Assembly: GCA_964520975.1 (NCBI GenBank)
Contig: CAZFPA010000004.1
Location: forward strand, 1-64,000
Length of the DNA stretch: 64,000 bases
Source: CAZFPA01 sp964520975
Lineage (GTDB): Bacteria; Bacillota; Negativicutes; Selenomonadales; Selenomonadaceae
Direction: 5' to 3'
In this document: positions 8,903-17,784 of the stretch, one piece after another
Layout: every line of letters starts with the position of its first letter
Numbering within the stretch: position 1 is the first letter of the stretch
Translations under genes and position numbers: made by a program
Notes under the pieces: generated by a model
What the model was told of the DNA's origin: nothing
Database searches by the model: none
What the model saw: the letters and a program-made list of their open reading frames with translations, nothing else

Positions 8903-9853
8903 ATGTTCCGTAAAATTCCACTTCCCACGGTCGCGGTCGTACTTGCTCTGAGCGCGACCGGAGGGCTGCTCCGGCTCCAGGGCTTTGTTGCCCTCTACTG
9001 GCTCTTCGGCGCGGCAGCGGCCATCTTCCTGCTCGCGTTTCTGCTCAAGGCGCTGCGCTACCCCAGGGATATCTGGACCGATATTTCCGGCAGCTCCATC
9101 CTGGCCAGTGTTTCCGGGGCCTTTTTCATGGCACTCATGCAGCTTGCGGTTTACCTCAAGGCCTTCTCGCCCCAGGCGGCCATGCAGCTCTGGTATCTGG
9201 CCCTGATTGGCTACACGCTTCTTTTCCTGTGGTTCACCTGGCACTACATCCTGCGCAACCTGAATCTGCAGCAATTCTATCCCGCTTATTTTCTCATTTA
9301 CGGGGGTATTGCACTGACCTCGGTGACCGCACCGCAATTCGGCGCGGACGGCATCGGGCGCATCGTATTCTGGGTTGCCCTCCTGAGCTTCTGCGGTGCA
9401 CTGGCCGGCGTCCTCTACCGCTACAGCCGTCCTGAGCCGATTCCACAGCCTTTTCAGCCTTTTTTCTGCCTCTTCACCGCAGCACCGAATCTCATCCTCG
9501 CCGCCTACCTGGCAGCCTTTTCCTACAAGCCGCTGAGCATTTTGCTCACAGCACAGCTCATCGTCCAGCTCTGCTATCTCCTCGTGCTCACACAGCTGCC
9601 GCGCCTGCTGCGTATCCCCTTCTATCCGAGCTATGCCGCTTTTTCTTTTCCCTTTGTAATCACCGCCTATACACTGCTGCAAACGCTGGCCTATCTGGAA
9701 AAAATCGGCATCGCCTACGCGCCTTTCTTCACCTGGCTGGCAGCCGCCGAAAGCCTGCTGGCTGTCCTTCTCGTTCTCTATGTAACCGTATGCTACACGA
9801 GCTTCGTCATCGACCGCTGCTTCCGTTGCCAGCACACAAAGCCAAACGATTGA
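8903..9853 (+). CDS. TDT/SLAC1-family (TehA-like) membrane transporter
   Basis: A 316-residue protein with about ten hydrophobic helices and almost no polar domains. The alternation of short loops and helices such as [10 protein letters not shown] resembles the tellurite-resistance/dicarboxylate transporter family (TehA, Mae1, SLAC1), which are anion channels or exporters. The substrate cannot be told from sequence. Dicarboxylate or small-anion efflux would suit a fermenting anaerobe. GAGGGAG precedes the ATG. The gene is transcribed alone, divergent from rph, and ends at a bidirectional terminator. The family call rests on overall architecture more than on a sharp motif. Confidence 0.6.
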   Translation: MFRKIPLPTVAVVLALSATGGLLRLQGFVALYWLFGAAAAIFLLAFLLKALRYPRDIWTDISGSSILASVSGAFFMALMQLAVYLKAFSPQAAMQLWYLALIGYTLLFLWFTWHYILRNLNLQQFYPAYFLIYGGIALTSVTAPQFGADGIGRIVFWVALLSFCGALAGVLYRYSRPEPIPQPFQPFFCLFTAAPNLILAAYLAAFSYKPLSILLTAQLIVQLCYLLVLTQLPRLLRIPFYPSYAAFSFPFVITAYTLLQTLAYLEKIGIAYAPFFTWLAAAESLLAVLLVLYVTVCYTSFVIDRCFRCQHTKPND

Positions 9854-9882
9854 TTCCCTCCAATATAAATCCATCCCACAAA

Positions 9883-9911
9883 AAATCCGCTGTCCTGAAA
9901 ACAGCGGATTT
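9883..9911. terminator. Bidirectional terminator between converging genes
   Basis: An 11-bp stem AAATCCGCTGT/ACAGCGGATTT (9883-9893, 9901-9911) flanked by A and T runs serves the transporter gene (plus) and the F420-ligase-like gene (minus). Confidence 0.9.
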
Positions 9912-9919
9912 TTTTACGT

Positions 9920-10585
9920 TCAGCCTTGCTGCTGATACTGTTTGAAATTCTTGAGGATGACAATCGGAGTCTTCTGAGACGCGTTGCCGAAGGGATTATC
10001 GATCAGCAGATGCGCTACCTTGTCGCCGTCCACGCCATCCGTCACGCCGACGATACGGGAACGCTTGAGGTCATTGACATCCGCAATGACTGCGCCGAAG
10101 CAGCCAAGGCGTTCCTTGAGCTTCTGCACCACCGACTGCGGGTCCTTCGGTCCGTAAACGATGTACTTGTCAAACGGCGGCATGGTTCCAGTAACATCAT
10201 CGATGAGCGCGGTCTGCTCGCCGCCCCATTTGTAAAAGAGGCCGTTCTGCCCGATGAGCTTGCCAAAGAAGCCGGCAAACAAAGCAAATGCGACCCGCCA
10301 TTTTCCCTCGACGTCCATGAGGGACTGCATGCCATGCGGGCTGGCCAGGCTGCCGTAGTCCGGAATGAACCGGCAGCAGAACTGGGCCAGACCTGAAATC
10401 TCCAGATCCTCCGGGCGTACCAGGCGGCCCTGGGTAATGGCCACAACGCTTTCCGCTACGGAAATTACGTCGTTTTCGCCGATCTTCCCCTTCGTGTATT
10501 TCTCTACGCAATCTATGATATCATCCTTGTCCGTAAGAATACGGGTAGGTACAGATACAATCTCTAATTCTGCCATGTTCTTCAT
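9920..10585 (-). CDS. Coenzyme F420-0:gamma-glutamyl ligase-like (CofE-domain) protein
   Basis: A 221-residue soluble protein resembling the CofE fold. It has an N-terminal segment [22 protein letters not shown], then [18 protein letters not shown], and a C-terminal region with ITGVTD-like [28 protein letters not shown]. In methanogens and actinobacteria CofE adds glutamate to F420. Bacteria of this kind are not known to make F420, and no other cof gene is nearby, so the substrate is probably different. The start is ambiguous: ATG 10585 has its AAGGAG only 2 bp away, and ATG 10576 (MAELE) has it 11 bp away. It follows an unknown membrane-anchored protein by 6 bp. Confidence 0.65.
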   Translation of the reverse strand: MKNMAELEIVSVPTRILTDKDDIIDCVEKYTKGKIGENDVISVAESVVAITQGRLVRPEDLEISGLAQFCCRFIPDYGSLASPHGMQSLMDVEGKWRVAFALFAGFFGKLIGQNGLFYKWGGEQTALIDDVTGTMPPFDKYIVYGPKDPQSVVQKLKERLGCFGAVIADVNDLKRSRIVGVTDGVDGDKVAHLLIDNPFGNASQKTPIVILKNFKQYQQQG

Positions 10586-10591
10586 CGCTCC

Positions 10592-11134
10592 TTAATCGTC
10601 TGCTAATTCCACACCGGTGAGACTGGACAGCTCCTGCGCTGTCAGTATTACGCGCACCTTGGAATAATGCCAGGGCGTACGGCCCGTTTCCATATAAATG
10701 ATATCCAGTGGCAGATCGACCATGTGTGCGACCGCTTCCTGCAGGCTTTTCCCCTTGCGGGCGGTAAGCCGTACCATCGCATGGATAAAGATGCTCTCCT
10801 GCTTCTGAATGAGCACCGCCTCAAAATAATCATCCTCACGGGCAGCGCCCTCCAGCTCAGCCTTGGCACGGGCTTCCATACCATCGTACTGCTCATACGG
10901 CAGCTGCGGACGAACCATGCAGTCCATGATGGTCGCACACTGGGTGCCTTCATTCGCAAATTCGATTTTGGTCTGCAGCAATACGCTGTCCTCTGTCTGC
11001 TCCACTACCTCAAAGGGCTTGCGGGAGTCCACACGCGGCACGACCTTTTCAATGCCCACCTTGCCCAGGTAGACACGGACCATGATGAGTGCGACCACAA
11101 TGACCAGCAAAACAATATTTATTACATCTAACAC
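10592..11134 (-). CDS. Uncharacterised membrane-anchored protein (GTG start)
   Basis: A 180-residue protein of unknown function. Residues 3-23 form one strongly hydrophobic helix, so it is probably a signal anchor, followed by a soluble domain rich in charged residues. I recognise no motif. The start is the GTG at 11132-11134 with GGGGG 7 bp upstream; the neighbouring ATG (11136) is out of frame and stops at once. It is co-transcribed with the CofE-like gene (6-bp gap), so the two may act together, perhaps with the anchored protein holding the ligase-like enzyme at the membrane. Confidence 0.7.
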   Translation of the reverse strand: MLDVINIVLLVIVVALIMVRVYLGKVGIEKVVPRVDSRKPFEVVEQTEDSVLLQTKIEFANEGTQCATIMDCMVRPQLPYEQYDGMEARAKAELEGAAREDDYFEAVLIQKQESIFIHAMVRLTARKGKSLQEAVAHMVDLPLDIIYMETGRTPWHYSKVRVILTAQELSSLTGVELADD

Positions 11135-11179
11135 ATCTATACCCCCATATATTTACGGATAAAATCCGCTGAGATCAAT

Positions 11180-11593
11180 TCACTGCAAAGCTGCCTGCAG
11201 CTTCGTATAATACTTTTCCGGCAGCCGGGTGATTTTTCCCGTTGCCATGCTGGTGAACACATTCTGCGTATGTCCCGTCACCAGTACCGTTCCGTCTGTC
11301 TCACGCAGGATACGGTAATCAAAGGCCATCTTGACCCTGGTCAGTGCCGTCGGTGTGGTCTCGATTACGAGATCATCATCGAACTTCCCGGAAGCCGTAT
11401 AGCTTGCCTGTACCTCCGTAATCGGAAAGACAAAACCATCCGCCATGAGCGCATTGAGCGTAATGCCAGCCGCCCGCAAAAACTCTACCCGGCCGATCTC
11501 AAACCAGCGGATATAGTTCGCATGATGCACGACAGCCATCGCATCCGTATCATAGAAATTCACCCGATGCTTTACTTTTGTCACCACATTCAT
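11180..11593 (-). CDS. Acyl-CoA thioesterase, YbgC/FadM type (4HBT hot-dog fold)
   Basis: A 137-residue hot-dog thioesterase. The catalytic loop RVNFYDTDAMAVVHHANYIRWFE near residues 10-30 contains the Asp of the 4-hydroxybenzoyl-CoA thioesterase family, and FEIGRVEFLR follows. Such enzymes hydrolyse short- or medium-chain acyl-CoA in the cytoplasm. AGGAGG lies very close to the ATG at 11593, and GTG codons 6-9 bp further in are possible alternative starts. A longer in-frame TTG would extend into the leader without a ribosome site. It is transcribed alone from a near-consensus promoter. Confidence 0.85.
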   Translation of the reverse strand: MNVVTKVKHRVNFYDTDAMAVVHHANYIRWFEIGRVEFLRAAGITLNALMADGFVFPITEVQASYTASGKFDDDLVIETTPTALTRVKMAFDYRILRETDGTVLVTGHTQNVFTSMATGKITRLPEKYYTKLQAALQ

Positions 11594-11664
11594 TTCCTCC
11601 TGTATACATACAGCACCGCACCAGCAGGCCAAAATCAGCCTGGTCTTTCCGGCACATATTTTAC

Positions 11665-11693
11665 AGAATAGAACAATTGCCCGTTAAAGTCAA
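11665..11693 (-). promoter_or_regulatory. Promoter of the thioesterase gene
   Basis: Minus strand TTGACT (11688-11693), 17 bp, TATTCT (11665-11670), about 70 bp before the start codon. Confidence 0.75.
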
Positions 11694-11748
11694 GTTTTTC
11701 CGGCAGGATAAACTTCCCCCCGCGTCATAACGCGGACCAGCTCTACGT

Positions 11749-12915
11749 TTACGCGAACAGCCCGCTTTGAGCGACGCGCGCCACTACGGTCTTCAGGGCA
11801 GGGATATCCTGCACCAGGGCCATGCGCACCCAGCCCTCGCCGGAAGGACCGAAGGCACTGCCCGGCGTGACCATCACCCCGGTCTTTTCCAGCAGAGCCA
11901 GCACAAATTCCTCCGAGGTAGCATAGCCCGGCGCAATCGGGGCCCAGACGAACATCGTCGACACGGGCTTATCCATGGACCAGCCGTTGGCGATGAGTCC
12001 ATCGCACAGCACATCACGCCGTTCCTCATAGGCAGCGCGCACGACGCCTACCGAACTCTGATCCCCGCTCACCGCGGCAATCGCCGCTGCCTGTATGGGC
12101 AGGAACATACCATAATCCATATTCGATTTGAGCGTCTTGAGCTGAGCCACCATCTCCCGGTTGCCCAGGCAGAAGCCGATCCGCGCACCGGCCAGTCCGT
12201 AGGTCTTGGACAGCGAATTGAATTCTACCCCAACCTCACGGGCGCCCGGGAAGCGCAGGAAGCTGCCACAGCTGCGGCCATCAAATACCAGCTCACTGTA
12301 AGCATTATCGTGCAGCACCAGGATATCATATTTTCTGGCAAACGCGATGAGCTCTTCATAAAAGCTGTCCGGTGCCATGGCCGTCGTCGGATTGTTCGGG
12401 TAGGAAACAACCATGAAGCGGGCCCGACGGGCTACAGCTTCCGGTATTTCAGACAACTGGATGATATAGTCATTTTCTTTTTTCTGCGGCATATAGTAGA
12501 TTTCCGCCCCGGCCAGCCGCGAGCCATCGGCAAAAACAGGGTAGCAGGGGTCCGGTGCCAATACAAGATCGCCCGGATTGACAATCGACAGCGCAATATG
12601 CGCGAGCCCTTCCTGCGAGCCCAGCAGGGAGCAGATTTCCGTCCCGGCATCCAGTGCGACACCATAGCGGCGGCTGTACCAGTCACGCACCGCCTCCAGC
12701 ATACGCGGCTGATCCCCCAGCGCGTAGAGATAGTTTTCCGGCGCAAGCGCCGCCTGCGCCAGAGCCTCCATGACCGGACGGGTCGGCGGAATGTTCGGCG
12801 CCCCGATGCTCAGGTCGATGATCGATTCCCCCTGCTCTATCTTAGCCCGCTTCATTGCTGCCAGACGGGCAAAAATTCCTTCACCAAATTGTTCCATTCT
12901 CTTTGCAAACTGCAA
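11749..12915 (-). CDS. PLP-dependent class I/II aminotransferase, LL-diaminopimelate/alanine aminotransferase-like
   Basis: A 388-residue fold-type I aminotransferase. SIGAPNIPPT near residue 36, YPNNPTTA near 170, and SLSKTYGLAGARIGF with the Schiff-base lysine near 235 are visible. The N-terminus (FAKRMEQFGEGIFARLAAMK) resembles the DapL/AlaC branch (LL-DAP or alanine aminotransferases) rather than AspC proper. The exact substrate is uncertain. The start is TTG (12913-12915) with GGGGG 7 bp upstream. It is a single-gene unit. After the stop codon only a weak CCGCG/CGCGG hairpin without a T run is present (11720-11735). Confidence 0.85.
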   Translation of the reverse strand: MQFAKRMEQFGEGIFARLAAMKRAKIEQGESIIDLSIGAPNIPPTRPVMEALAQAALAPENYLYALGDQPRMLEAVRDWYSRRYGVALDAGTEICSLLGSQEGLAHIALSIVNPGDLVLAPDPCYPVFADGSRLAGAEIYYMPQKKENDYIIQLSEIPEAVARRARFMVVSYPNNPTTAMAPDSFYEELIAFARKYDILVLHDNAYSELVFDGRSCGSFLRFPGAREVGVEFNSLSKTYGLAGARIGFCLGNREMVAQLKTLKSNMDYGMFLPIQAAAIAAVSGDQSSVGVVRAAYEERRDVLCDGLIANGWSMDKPVSTMFVWAPIAPGYATSEEFVLALLEKTGVMVTPGSAFGPSGEGWVRMALVQDIPALKTVVARVAQSGLFA

Positions 12916-13013
12916 AACAATTCCCCCTTTTTGTCACATGCCCTTCGACATGCCGCCAAAAGCATGTCTGCATGCCAACCGGCCCAAACACCTGCAGCCG
13001 ATGTATCTTATCT

Positions 13014-13042
13014 ATTATATAGAATTGTTTGCAATGTTACAA
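13014..13042 (-). promoter_or_regulatory. Promoter of the aminotransferase gene
   Basis: Minus strand TTGTAA (13037-13042), 17 bp, TATAAT (13014-13019), about 100 bp before the TTG start. The leader between them shows no clear structure. Confidence 0.7.
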
Positions 13043-13107
13043 GTATACTGACAGCACTGTTTTGTTACCTCCTGCAGCATCGCATACATTTATGCCTGTA
13101 ATAAACA

Positions 13108-13135
13108 AATCCGCCTGGCAATTGCCAGGCGGATT
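13108..13135 (-). terminator. Terminator after prs
   Basis: A perfect 14-bp inverted repeat with arms 13108-13121 and 13122-13135, followed on the minus strand by a T-rich tract. Confidence 0.8.
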
Positions 13136-13164
13136 CACCTATTTCACAATGTCGTCATAACGGA

Positions 13165-14112
13165 TCATTTGAAGAGCTTGCTGACAGAACCATGTGACTG
13201 GATGCACATGATTACATCACCAATAGCATCCGCCATCGAAAGCGATACAATCTTTGCGGAATTCTTTTCCGGTGCAAGCGGAATCGTATTCGTGATGATG
13301 AGCTGACGAATGCAGGAATCGTTGATGCGCTGCACAGCCGGGTCCGTAAGGATTGCATGTGAGCAGCAGGCGTATACAGCCTTTGCTCCGAGCTTCTCCA
13401 GGGCCTTGGCACCCTCGCAGAGAGAGCCAGCCGTATCGACGATATCGTCGATCATGATGGCCGTCTTGCCCTTGACATCACCGATGAGGTTCATGACCTC
13501 GGCACAGCCCGGACGCGGACGGCGCTTCTCAATGATGGCAATAGGAGCCTGCAGGCGATCAGCCAGTACACGGGCGCGGGTTACGCCACCCAGATCTGGA
13601 GAAACAACAACAACATCTTCAAAGTCCTGCTTGCTGAGGTAATCAGCCAAAACCGGAGCGGCTGCCAGATGGTCTACCGGAATATCAAAGAAGCCCTGGA
13701 TCTGACCTGCATGAAGGTCAACGGTAACAACACGGCTGACGCCAGCCGTCTGCATGAGATTCGCCACGAGTTTTGCGGAAATTGGTTCACGGCCACGGGT
13801 CTTACGGTCCTGACGCGCATAGGCATAATACGGTACGACTGCCGTAATGCTGTGTGCCGAAGCACGCTTGCAGGCATCTACCATGATCAGAAGCTCCATC
13901 AGGCTGTCATTGACCGGCTGGGAAGTCGGCTGAATGATGAAAATGTCTTTGCCACGAACACTTTCGCTGATCATTACCTGGGTTTCACCGTTGTTGAAAT
14001 GACCGACATACGCATCACAGAGTTTCACACCAATGTGGTCTGCGATCTCTTTTGCCAGTTCCGGGTTCGCGTTACCCGTCAGGATGCGTAAGTTTCCAAT
14101 GTCTACTGTCAT
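13165..14112 (-). CDS. prs: Ribose-phosphate diphosphokinase (PRPP synthase)
   Basis: A 315-residue enzyme that makes PRPP from ribose 5-phosphate and ATP for purine, pyrimidine, His, Trp and NAD synthesis. Family motifs include FNNGETQV, the metal and ATP site YARQDRKTRGREPISAK, VDLHAGQIQGFFDIPVDHL, VSPDLGG, and the PRPP loop IMIDDIVDTAGSL. The ATG at 14112 gives the usual length and has GGAGG 11 bp upstream. An ATG at 14142 would add ten residues without a ribosome site. It follows glmU, the conserved Bacillota order glmU-prs. Confidence 0.96.
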   Translation of the reverse strand: MTVDIGNLRILTGNANPELAKEIADHIGVKLCDAYVGHFNNGETQVMISESVRGKDIFIIQPTSQPVNDSLMELLIMVDACKRASAHSITAVVPYYAYARQDRKTRGREPISAKLVANLMQTAGVSRVVTVDLHAGQIQGFFDIPVDHLAAAPVLADYLSKQDFEDVVVVSPDLGGVTRARVLADRLQAPIAIIEKRRPRPGCAEVMNLIGDVKGKTAIMIDDIVDTAGSLCEGAKALEKLGAKAVYACCSHAILTDPAVQRINDSCIRQLIITNTIPLAPEKNSAKIVSLSMADAIGDVIMCIQSHGSVSKLFK

Positions 14113-14218
14113 TGTGTTAAAATCCTCCAAACCATTACTCATATTTATTTATTTTTCGGGCAGATGCCCATATATCAACAGCAGCGGAGGGGTGCCCCGC
14201 CAGCTGAAAATACCACTA

Positions 14219-15583
14219 TTACTTGCGCTTGTCAGCCCAGCCCTCGATATTTTTCTGCCGGGCCCGGGCAATGGCCAGATCCGACGGAGGAACATCCTTG
14301 GTGATGGTGGAGCCGGCTCCGATATAAGAACCATCGCCTACAGTAACCGGCGCTACCAGGTTGGAATTGCAGCCAACAAAAGCATTGTCGCCGACCTTCG
14401 TGCGGAATTTTGATTTGCCATCATAGTTTACGGTAATCGTTCCGCAGCCCATATTGACTCCGGAACCCATATCGCAGTCACCGATATAGGAAAGGTGCGG
14501 CAGCTTTGTGCCTTCACCGATATTGGAATTCTTGACCTCGACAAAATTGCCGATCTTGACCTTATGCGCCAGCTTCGTATTCGGACGCAGATGCACATAC
14601 GGTCCCATGATTACGTCATCCGCAATCTCGCACTCATGCGCATAGGAAAATTGCGCGGTGACATGATTGCCGATCTTCGTATCCGTAAAGCGGCTGTTCG
14701 GGCCAATCTCACAGCCTTCGCCCACCGTTGTGGCTCCTTCGAGCCAGGTAAACGGATAAATGACTGTATCGCGGCCCACGGTGACATCCGCATCCACAAA
14801 GGTGCTGTCAGGGTCCATGATCGTCACGCCATTATCCATGAGCTCGATGTTCTTGCGGCGGCGCAGGATCTTCTCCGCTCCGGAAAGTTGTACCCGGGAG
14901 TTGATGCCCAGCGTTGATTCATAGTCATCCGCAGCCACGGCCCAGATCTTCTCGCCCTGATTGCGCAGGATTTCCAGCACATCCGGCAGATAGTACTCAC
15001 CCTGGGCATTATCGCAGCCTACCTGCTGCAGCGCCGTAAAGAGCTCCGACGCCTCAAAGCAATAAATGCCCGAGTTTACCTCGCGGACCTGGCGCTCCTC
15101 TTCGGTAGCATCCTTGTGCTCGACGATCTTGGCAACAGTTCCCGTCGCCGTGCGGATGATGCGGCCATAGCCCGTAGCATCCGGCATGATGGCCGTGAGG
15201 ACCGTCGCCTTGGCGCCAGCCTCCTTATGCGCATCGTAGAGTTTCCGCAAAAGATCGCCCGTGAGCAGCGGCGTATCACCGCAAAGCACCATGACCGTGC
15301 CCGTCTCACCGGCAAGCAGCGATGCTGTCTGCTGCACTGCATGACCAGTACCGAGCTGCTCCTTCTGTACAACGAATTCCGCCTGATCGCCCATAGCCTC
15401 TTTGACCTTCTCGCCGCCAAAGCCAACGACGACAATATCACGCCGGGAGCCCGCCTGCTTGGCAGCATCGAGTACATGCTGCAGCATGGATTTTCCGCCC
15501 ACCCGGTGCAAAACCTTTGGCAGCGCGGACTTCATGCGCGTCCCCTTGCCTGCGGCTAAAATTACCGTTACTAAATCTGACAT
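14219..15583 (-). CDS. glmU: Bifunctional GlcN-1-P acetyltransferase/UDP-GlcNAc pyrophosphorylase
   Basis: A 454-residue cytoplasmic enzyme that makes UDP-GlcNAc, the precursor of peptidoglycan and LPS. The N-terminal uridylyltransferase domain has AAGKGTRM near residue 10, and KEQLGTGHAV and GDTPLL further in. The C-terminal left-handed beta-helix has hexapeptide repeats and the acetyltransferase site GCGTITVNYDGKSK. The start MSDLVTV at 15583 follows GGGGGAAAAAGG. A longer in-frame ORF start lies inside the upstream regulator gene and has no ribosome site. It is part of ispE-gntR-glmU-prs. Confidence 0.96.
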   Translation of the reverse strand: MSDLVTVILAAGKGTRMKSALPKVLHRVGGKSMLQHVLDAAKQAGSRRDIVVVGFGGEKVKEAMGDQAEFVVQKEQLGTGHAVQQTASLLAGETGTVMVLCGDTPLLTGDLLRKLYDAHKEAGAKATVLTAIMPDATGYGRIIRTATGTVAKIVEHKDATEEERQVREVNSGIYCFEASELFTALQQVGCDNAQGEYYLPDVLEILRNQGEKIWAVAADDYESTLGINSRVQLSGAEKILRRRKNIELMDNGVTIMDPDSTFVDADVTVGRDTVIYPFTWLEGATTVGEGCEIGPNSRFTDTKIGNHVTAQFSYAHECEIADDVIMGPYVHLRPNTKLAHKVKIGNFVEVKNSNIGEGTKLPHLSYIGDCDMGSGVNMGCGTITVNYDGKSKFRTKVGDNAFVGCNSNLVAPVTVGDGSYIGAGSTITKDVPPSDLAIARARQKNIEGWADKRK

Positions 15584-15615
15584 CCTTTTTCCCCCATACT
15601 CTATATGCTCGAACT

Positions 15616-16323
15616 TCAAGCTTTATGTTTCTGGCCTTCGCCTCTGGCCTTCAAGGCCTCCATGCTGGCCAGCAGTGTCTGTTCTGATTTCTCCATGTGG
15701 TCCTCAGCGGCCTGCTGCGCTTCCTTCACATCGCCCTGGGCAATCGCCTCAACGATGCGGCGGTGCTCCTCCAGTGTCGCCTTCAGACGTCCCGGGAAGG
15801 ACATCGAGGTCGTGCGGAAACGGGTCAGCTGCTCGCGCAGATTGAAGATGATTCCCACCAGACGGGTATTGCGGCTCGCCTGGTACAGCAGATCATGAAA
15901 TTCCGTATCGGTTTCAACGATTTTATCCATATCATTTGCCTCGACGTATCCGCCAATGATCACCAGCAGGCGCTGCAGACGCTCGAGCTCATCATCCGTG
16001 ATGCGTTCCGCCGCGAGGCCACTGGCCAGCGAATCCAGCGATGTGCGGATCTCAAAGACCTCATTCACGTCACGGATCGAAAGATTCGCGACATACGTAC
16101 CGCGGCGCGGCATCATGATGACATAGCCCTCCAGCTCGAGCTTGCGGATGGCCTCCCGAACCGGAGTGCGGCTCACGCCCAGCTCCTCAGCGAGCTGTAT
16201 CTCCATCAGCCGTTCGCCAGGCTTCAGCACACCCTTGCGGATTGCATCACGAAGCGTTTCACAGACAACTTCACGAAGCGGCTGATAACTGTCTAATCTT
16301 ATCGGTGCCAGTCTCTTGTCCAT
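15616..16323 (-). CDS. GntR/FadR-family transcriptional regulator (FCD domain)
   Basis: A 235-residue regulator with an N-terminal winged helix (LAEELGVSRTPVREAIRKLELEGYV near residues 45-70, then the MPRRGTYVA wing) and a C-terminal all-helical FCD ligand domain containing the metal/ligand-type residues D..FH (TDTEFHDLL) and H (EEHRRI, EDHMEKSE). FCD regulators usually sense small carboxylates or sugar acids. It lies between ispE and glmU, the place where purR sits in Bacillus; it is not related to PurR. The ATG at 16323 has GAGGGAA upstream. Its targets are unknown. Confidence 0.9.
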   Translation of the reverse strand: MDKRLAPIRLDSYQPLREVVCETLRDAIRKGVLKPGERLMEIQLAEELGVSRTPVREAIRKLELEGYVIMMPRRGTYVANLSIRDVNEVFEIRTSLDSLASGLAAERITDDELERLQRLLVIIGGYVEANDMDKIVETDTEFHDLLYQASRNTRLVGIIFNLREQLTRFRTTSMSFPGRLKATLEEHRRIVEAIAQGDVKEAQQAAEDHMEKSEQTLLASMEALKARGEGQKHKA

Positions 16324-16333
16324 TGTTCTTCCC

Positions 16334-17191
16334 TCAATTCCTGCCAACTACGTTTACCGAAAATACCGCGCCATCCGTACCTGCCCGCATTGCAGCAGCG
16401 ATGCGCTCAGCGGCTTCCGGTGTGTCAGCCAGTGCAAAAACGGTGGGGCCGCTGCCTGACATCATGCTCGCCAAAGCCCCCTGCTCCATCATTATCTTTT
16501 TGTACCGTGAAATTTCTTCATACTTTTTTATAGTAACACTTTCAAGCACATTACACAATAAATTGCTTGCACCTTTCAGGTTTCCAGCGATAATTTCTTT
16601 TTCCATTGCCCCATTATCCGGATGGTGTTCGGCCCCCTGCGCATCATAATTCTGATACGCCCAGGCGGTCGAAACGGAAATCGGCGGCTTTGCCAGTACG
16701 ACGCTGCAGGCAGGGAAATCCGGCAGCCGGCGCAGCTGCTCGCCACGACCGGTAGCCAGCATGGTTCCGCCCAGGATACAGAAGGGCACATCAGACCCCA
16801 GCTTCGCCCCCAGACTGCAAAGCTCATCCTCGCTGCACTGCAACGCAAAAAGGCGATCCATGCCGCGCAGCACTGCCGCTGCGTCCGCGCTGCCGCCAGC
16901 CAGGCCGGCCGCCATCGGAATGCGCTTAGTCAGCGTGATCCGGACCCCCTCCCGGATTCCATAGGTGTCCATAACAAGCTGCGCCGCCTTCCAGGCCAGA
17001 TTGGACGCATCGGCAGCCAGCCCCGGCACATCAATCTCCAGTTGAATACCCTTTGCCGCTTTTTCCAGCTGCAGCGTATCATAAAGCCCCACCGACTGCA
17101 TGACCATCGCGACCTCATGATAGCCATCCGGACGCTGGCCCAGAATGTCGAGTGTTAAATTGATTTTGGCATACGCTTTTATCATTATCAT
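16334..17191 (-). CDS. ispE: 4-diphosphocytidyl-2-C-methyl-D-erythritol kinase
   Basis: A 285-residue GHMP kinase of the MEP isoprenoid pathway. It has AYAKINLTLDILGQRPDGYHE at the N-terminus, the ATP loop PMAAGLAGGSADAAAVL near residue 95 and the C-terminal MSGSGPTVFAL. I chose the ATG at 17191 because AGGTG lies about 9 bp upstream; an ATG two codons later is possible. It is the first gene of the ispE-gntR-glmU-prs unit and supplies isoprenoid precursors for the lipid carrier and menaquinone. Confidence 0.95.
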   Translation of the reverse strand: MIMIKAYAKINLTLDILGQRPDGYHEVAMVMQSVGLYDTLQLEKAAKGIQLEIDVPGLAADASNLAWKAAQLVMDTYGIREGVRITLTKRIPMAAGLAGGSADAAAVLRGMDRLFALQCSEDELCSLGAKLGSDVPFCILGGTMLATGRGEQLRRLPDFPACSVVLAKPPISVSTAWAYQNYDAQGAEHHPDNGAMEKEIIAGNLKGASNLLCNVLESVTIKKYEEISRYKKIMMEQGALASMMSGSGPTVFALADTPEAAERIAAAMRAGTDGAVFSVNVVGRN

Positions 17192-17291
17192 GTGAAAACA
17201 CACCTATCTGTATTAGTTATACACCTAAAGAAGTATCGATCATCCGAATCCGAGTTATGATAATATAATATCACATAAACTTCATCTTAAG

Positions 17292-17320
17292 ATTCTATCA
17301 ATTTTTAAAAATTTCATCAA
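17292..17320 (-). promoter_or_regulatory. Promoter of ispE-gntR-glmU-prs
   Basis: Minus strand TTGATG (17315-17320), 17 bp, TAGAAT (17292-17297), leaving a leader of about 95 nt. The 315-bp interval 17192-17507 holds only this promoter and the divergent csoR promoter; the rest is AT-rich with no other signal. Confidence 0.6.
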
Positions 17321-17439
17321 GTGCCTGCCCACCGCAAAAAAAATTTCCTTGAAAATATTATTTTTTATCCACTGTTCACAGCCTCCATCAGCCCAACCGC
17401 TACGGCTCACGCATCGATTCCGCAAGAACATCCCCTCTC

Positions 17440-17468
17440 TTGACAAATTCAGCCTGCTGGCAGATAAT
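17440..17468 (+). promoter_or_regulatory. Promoter of the copper operon
   Basis: TTGACA (17440-17445), a 17-bp spacer and GATAAT (17463-17468), 40 bp before csoR. Confidence 0.85.
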
Positions 17469-17473
17469 AGCAG

Positions 17474-17497
17474 TATAGACACCCCCACGGGGTATAG
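17474..17497 (+). promoter_or_regulatory. CsoR-type copper operator
   Basis: A GC-centred pseudo-palindrome, ACCCC-N3-GGGGT (17481-17493) within TATA-rich flanks, located right at the expected transcription start. It matches the G-tract operators bound by CsoR repressors, so autoregulation by copper is predicted. Confidence 0.75.
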
Positions 17498-17507
17498 GGA
17501 GGTACAT

Positions 17508-17774
17508 ATGACAACAGAACGCAACTCCGCCTTAAAGGCGCTAAAGATATCCCGCGGCCAAATCGATGGTATTATTAAGATGATCGAAGAAGGCCGCTAC
17601 TGCATCGACATTGCCAACCAGCTGCTGGCAACCCAGTCCCTGCTCAAGAAAGCCGAGCTCTCCATCCTGCAGGGCCACATGCGCACCTGTGTAAAGGACG
17701 CCTGCCTCATGGATCATCCCGATGAAAAAATCGAGGAGCTCAATAAAATTCTGGAAAAGCTGTTGGGAAAATAA
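17508..17774 (+). CDS. csoR: CsoR family copper-sensing repressor
   Basis: An 88-residue all-helical DUF156 regulator. The Cu(I) ligands of the family (Cys-x24-His-x3-Cys) are present as Cys32, His57 and Cys61, which separates it from FrmR-type members. Apo-CsoR represses the operon and Cu(I) releases it. The ATG at 17508 has GGGAGG 6 bp upstream; longer in-frame starts precede the promoter. It lies directly before copA (10 bp) and downstream of its own operator. Confidence 0.94.
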   Translation: MTTERNSALKALKISRGQIDGIIKMIEEGRYCIDIANQLLATQSLLKKAELSILQGHMRTCVKDACLMDHPDEKIEELNKILEKLLGK

Positions 17775-17784
17775 GGAGGTTGCT

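Noticed and set aside
15616..16323. PurR-type regulator upstream of glmU
   Set aside because: The sequence has a GntR winged helix and an FCD domain, with no phosphoribosyltransferase-like fold.
17192..17440. Short open frames between ispE and csoR
   Set aside because: They overlap divergent promoters and show no ribosome site or coding character.
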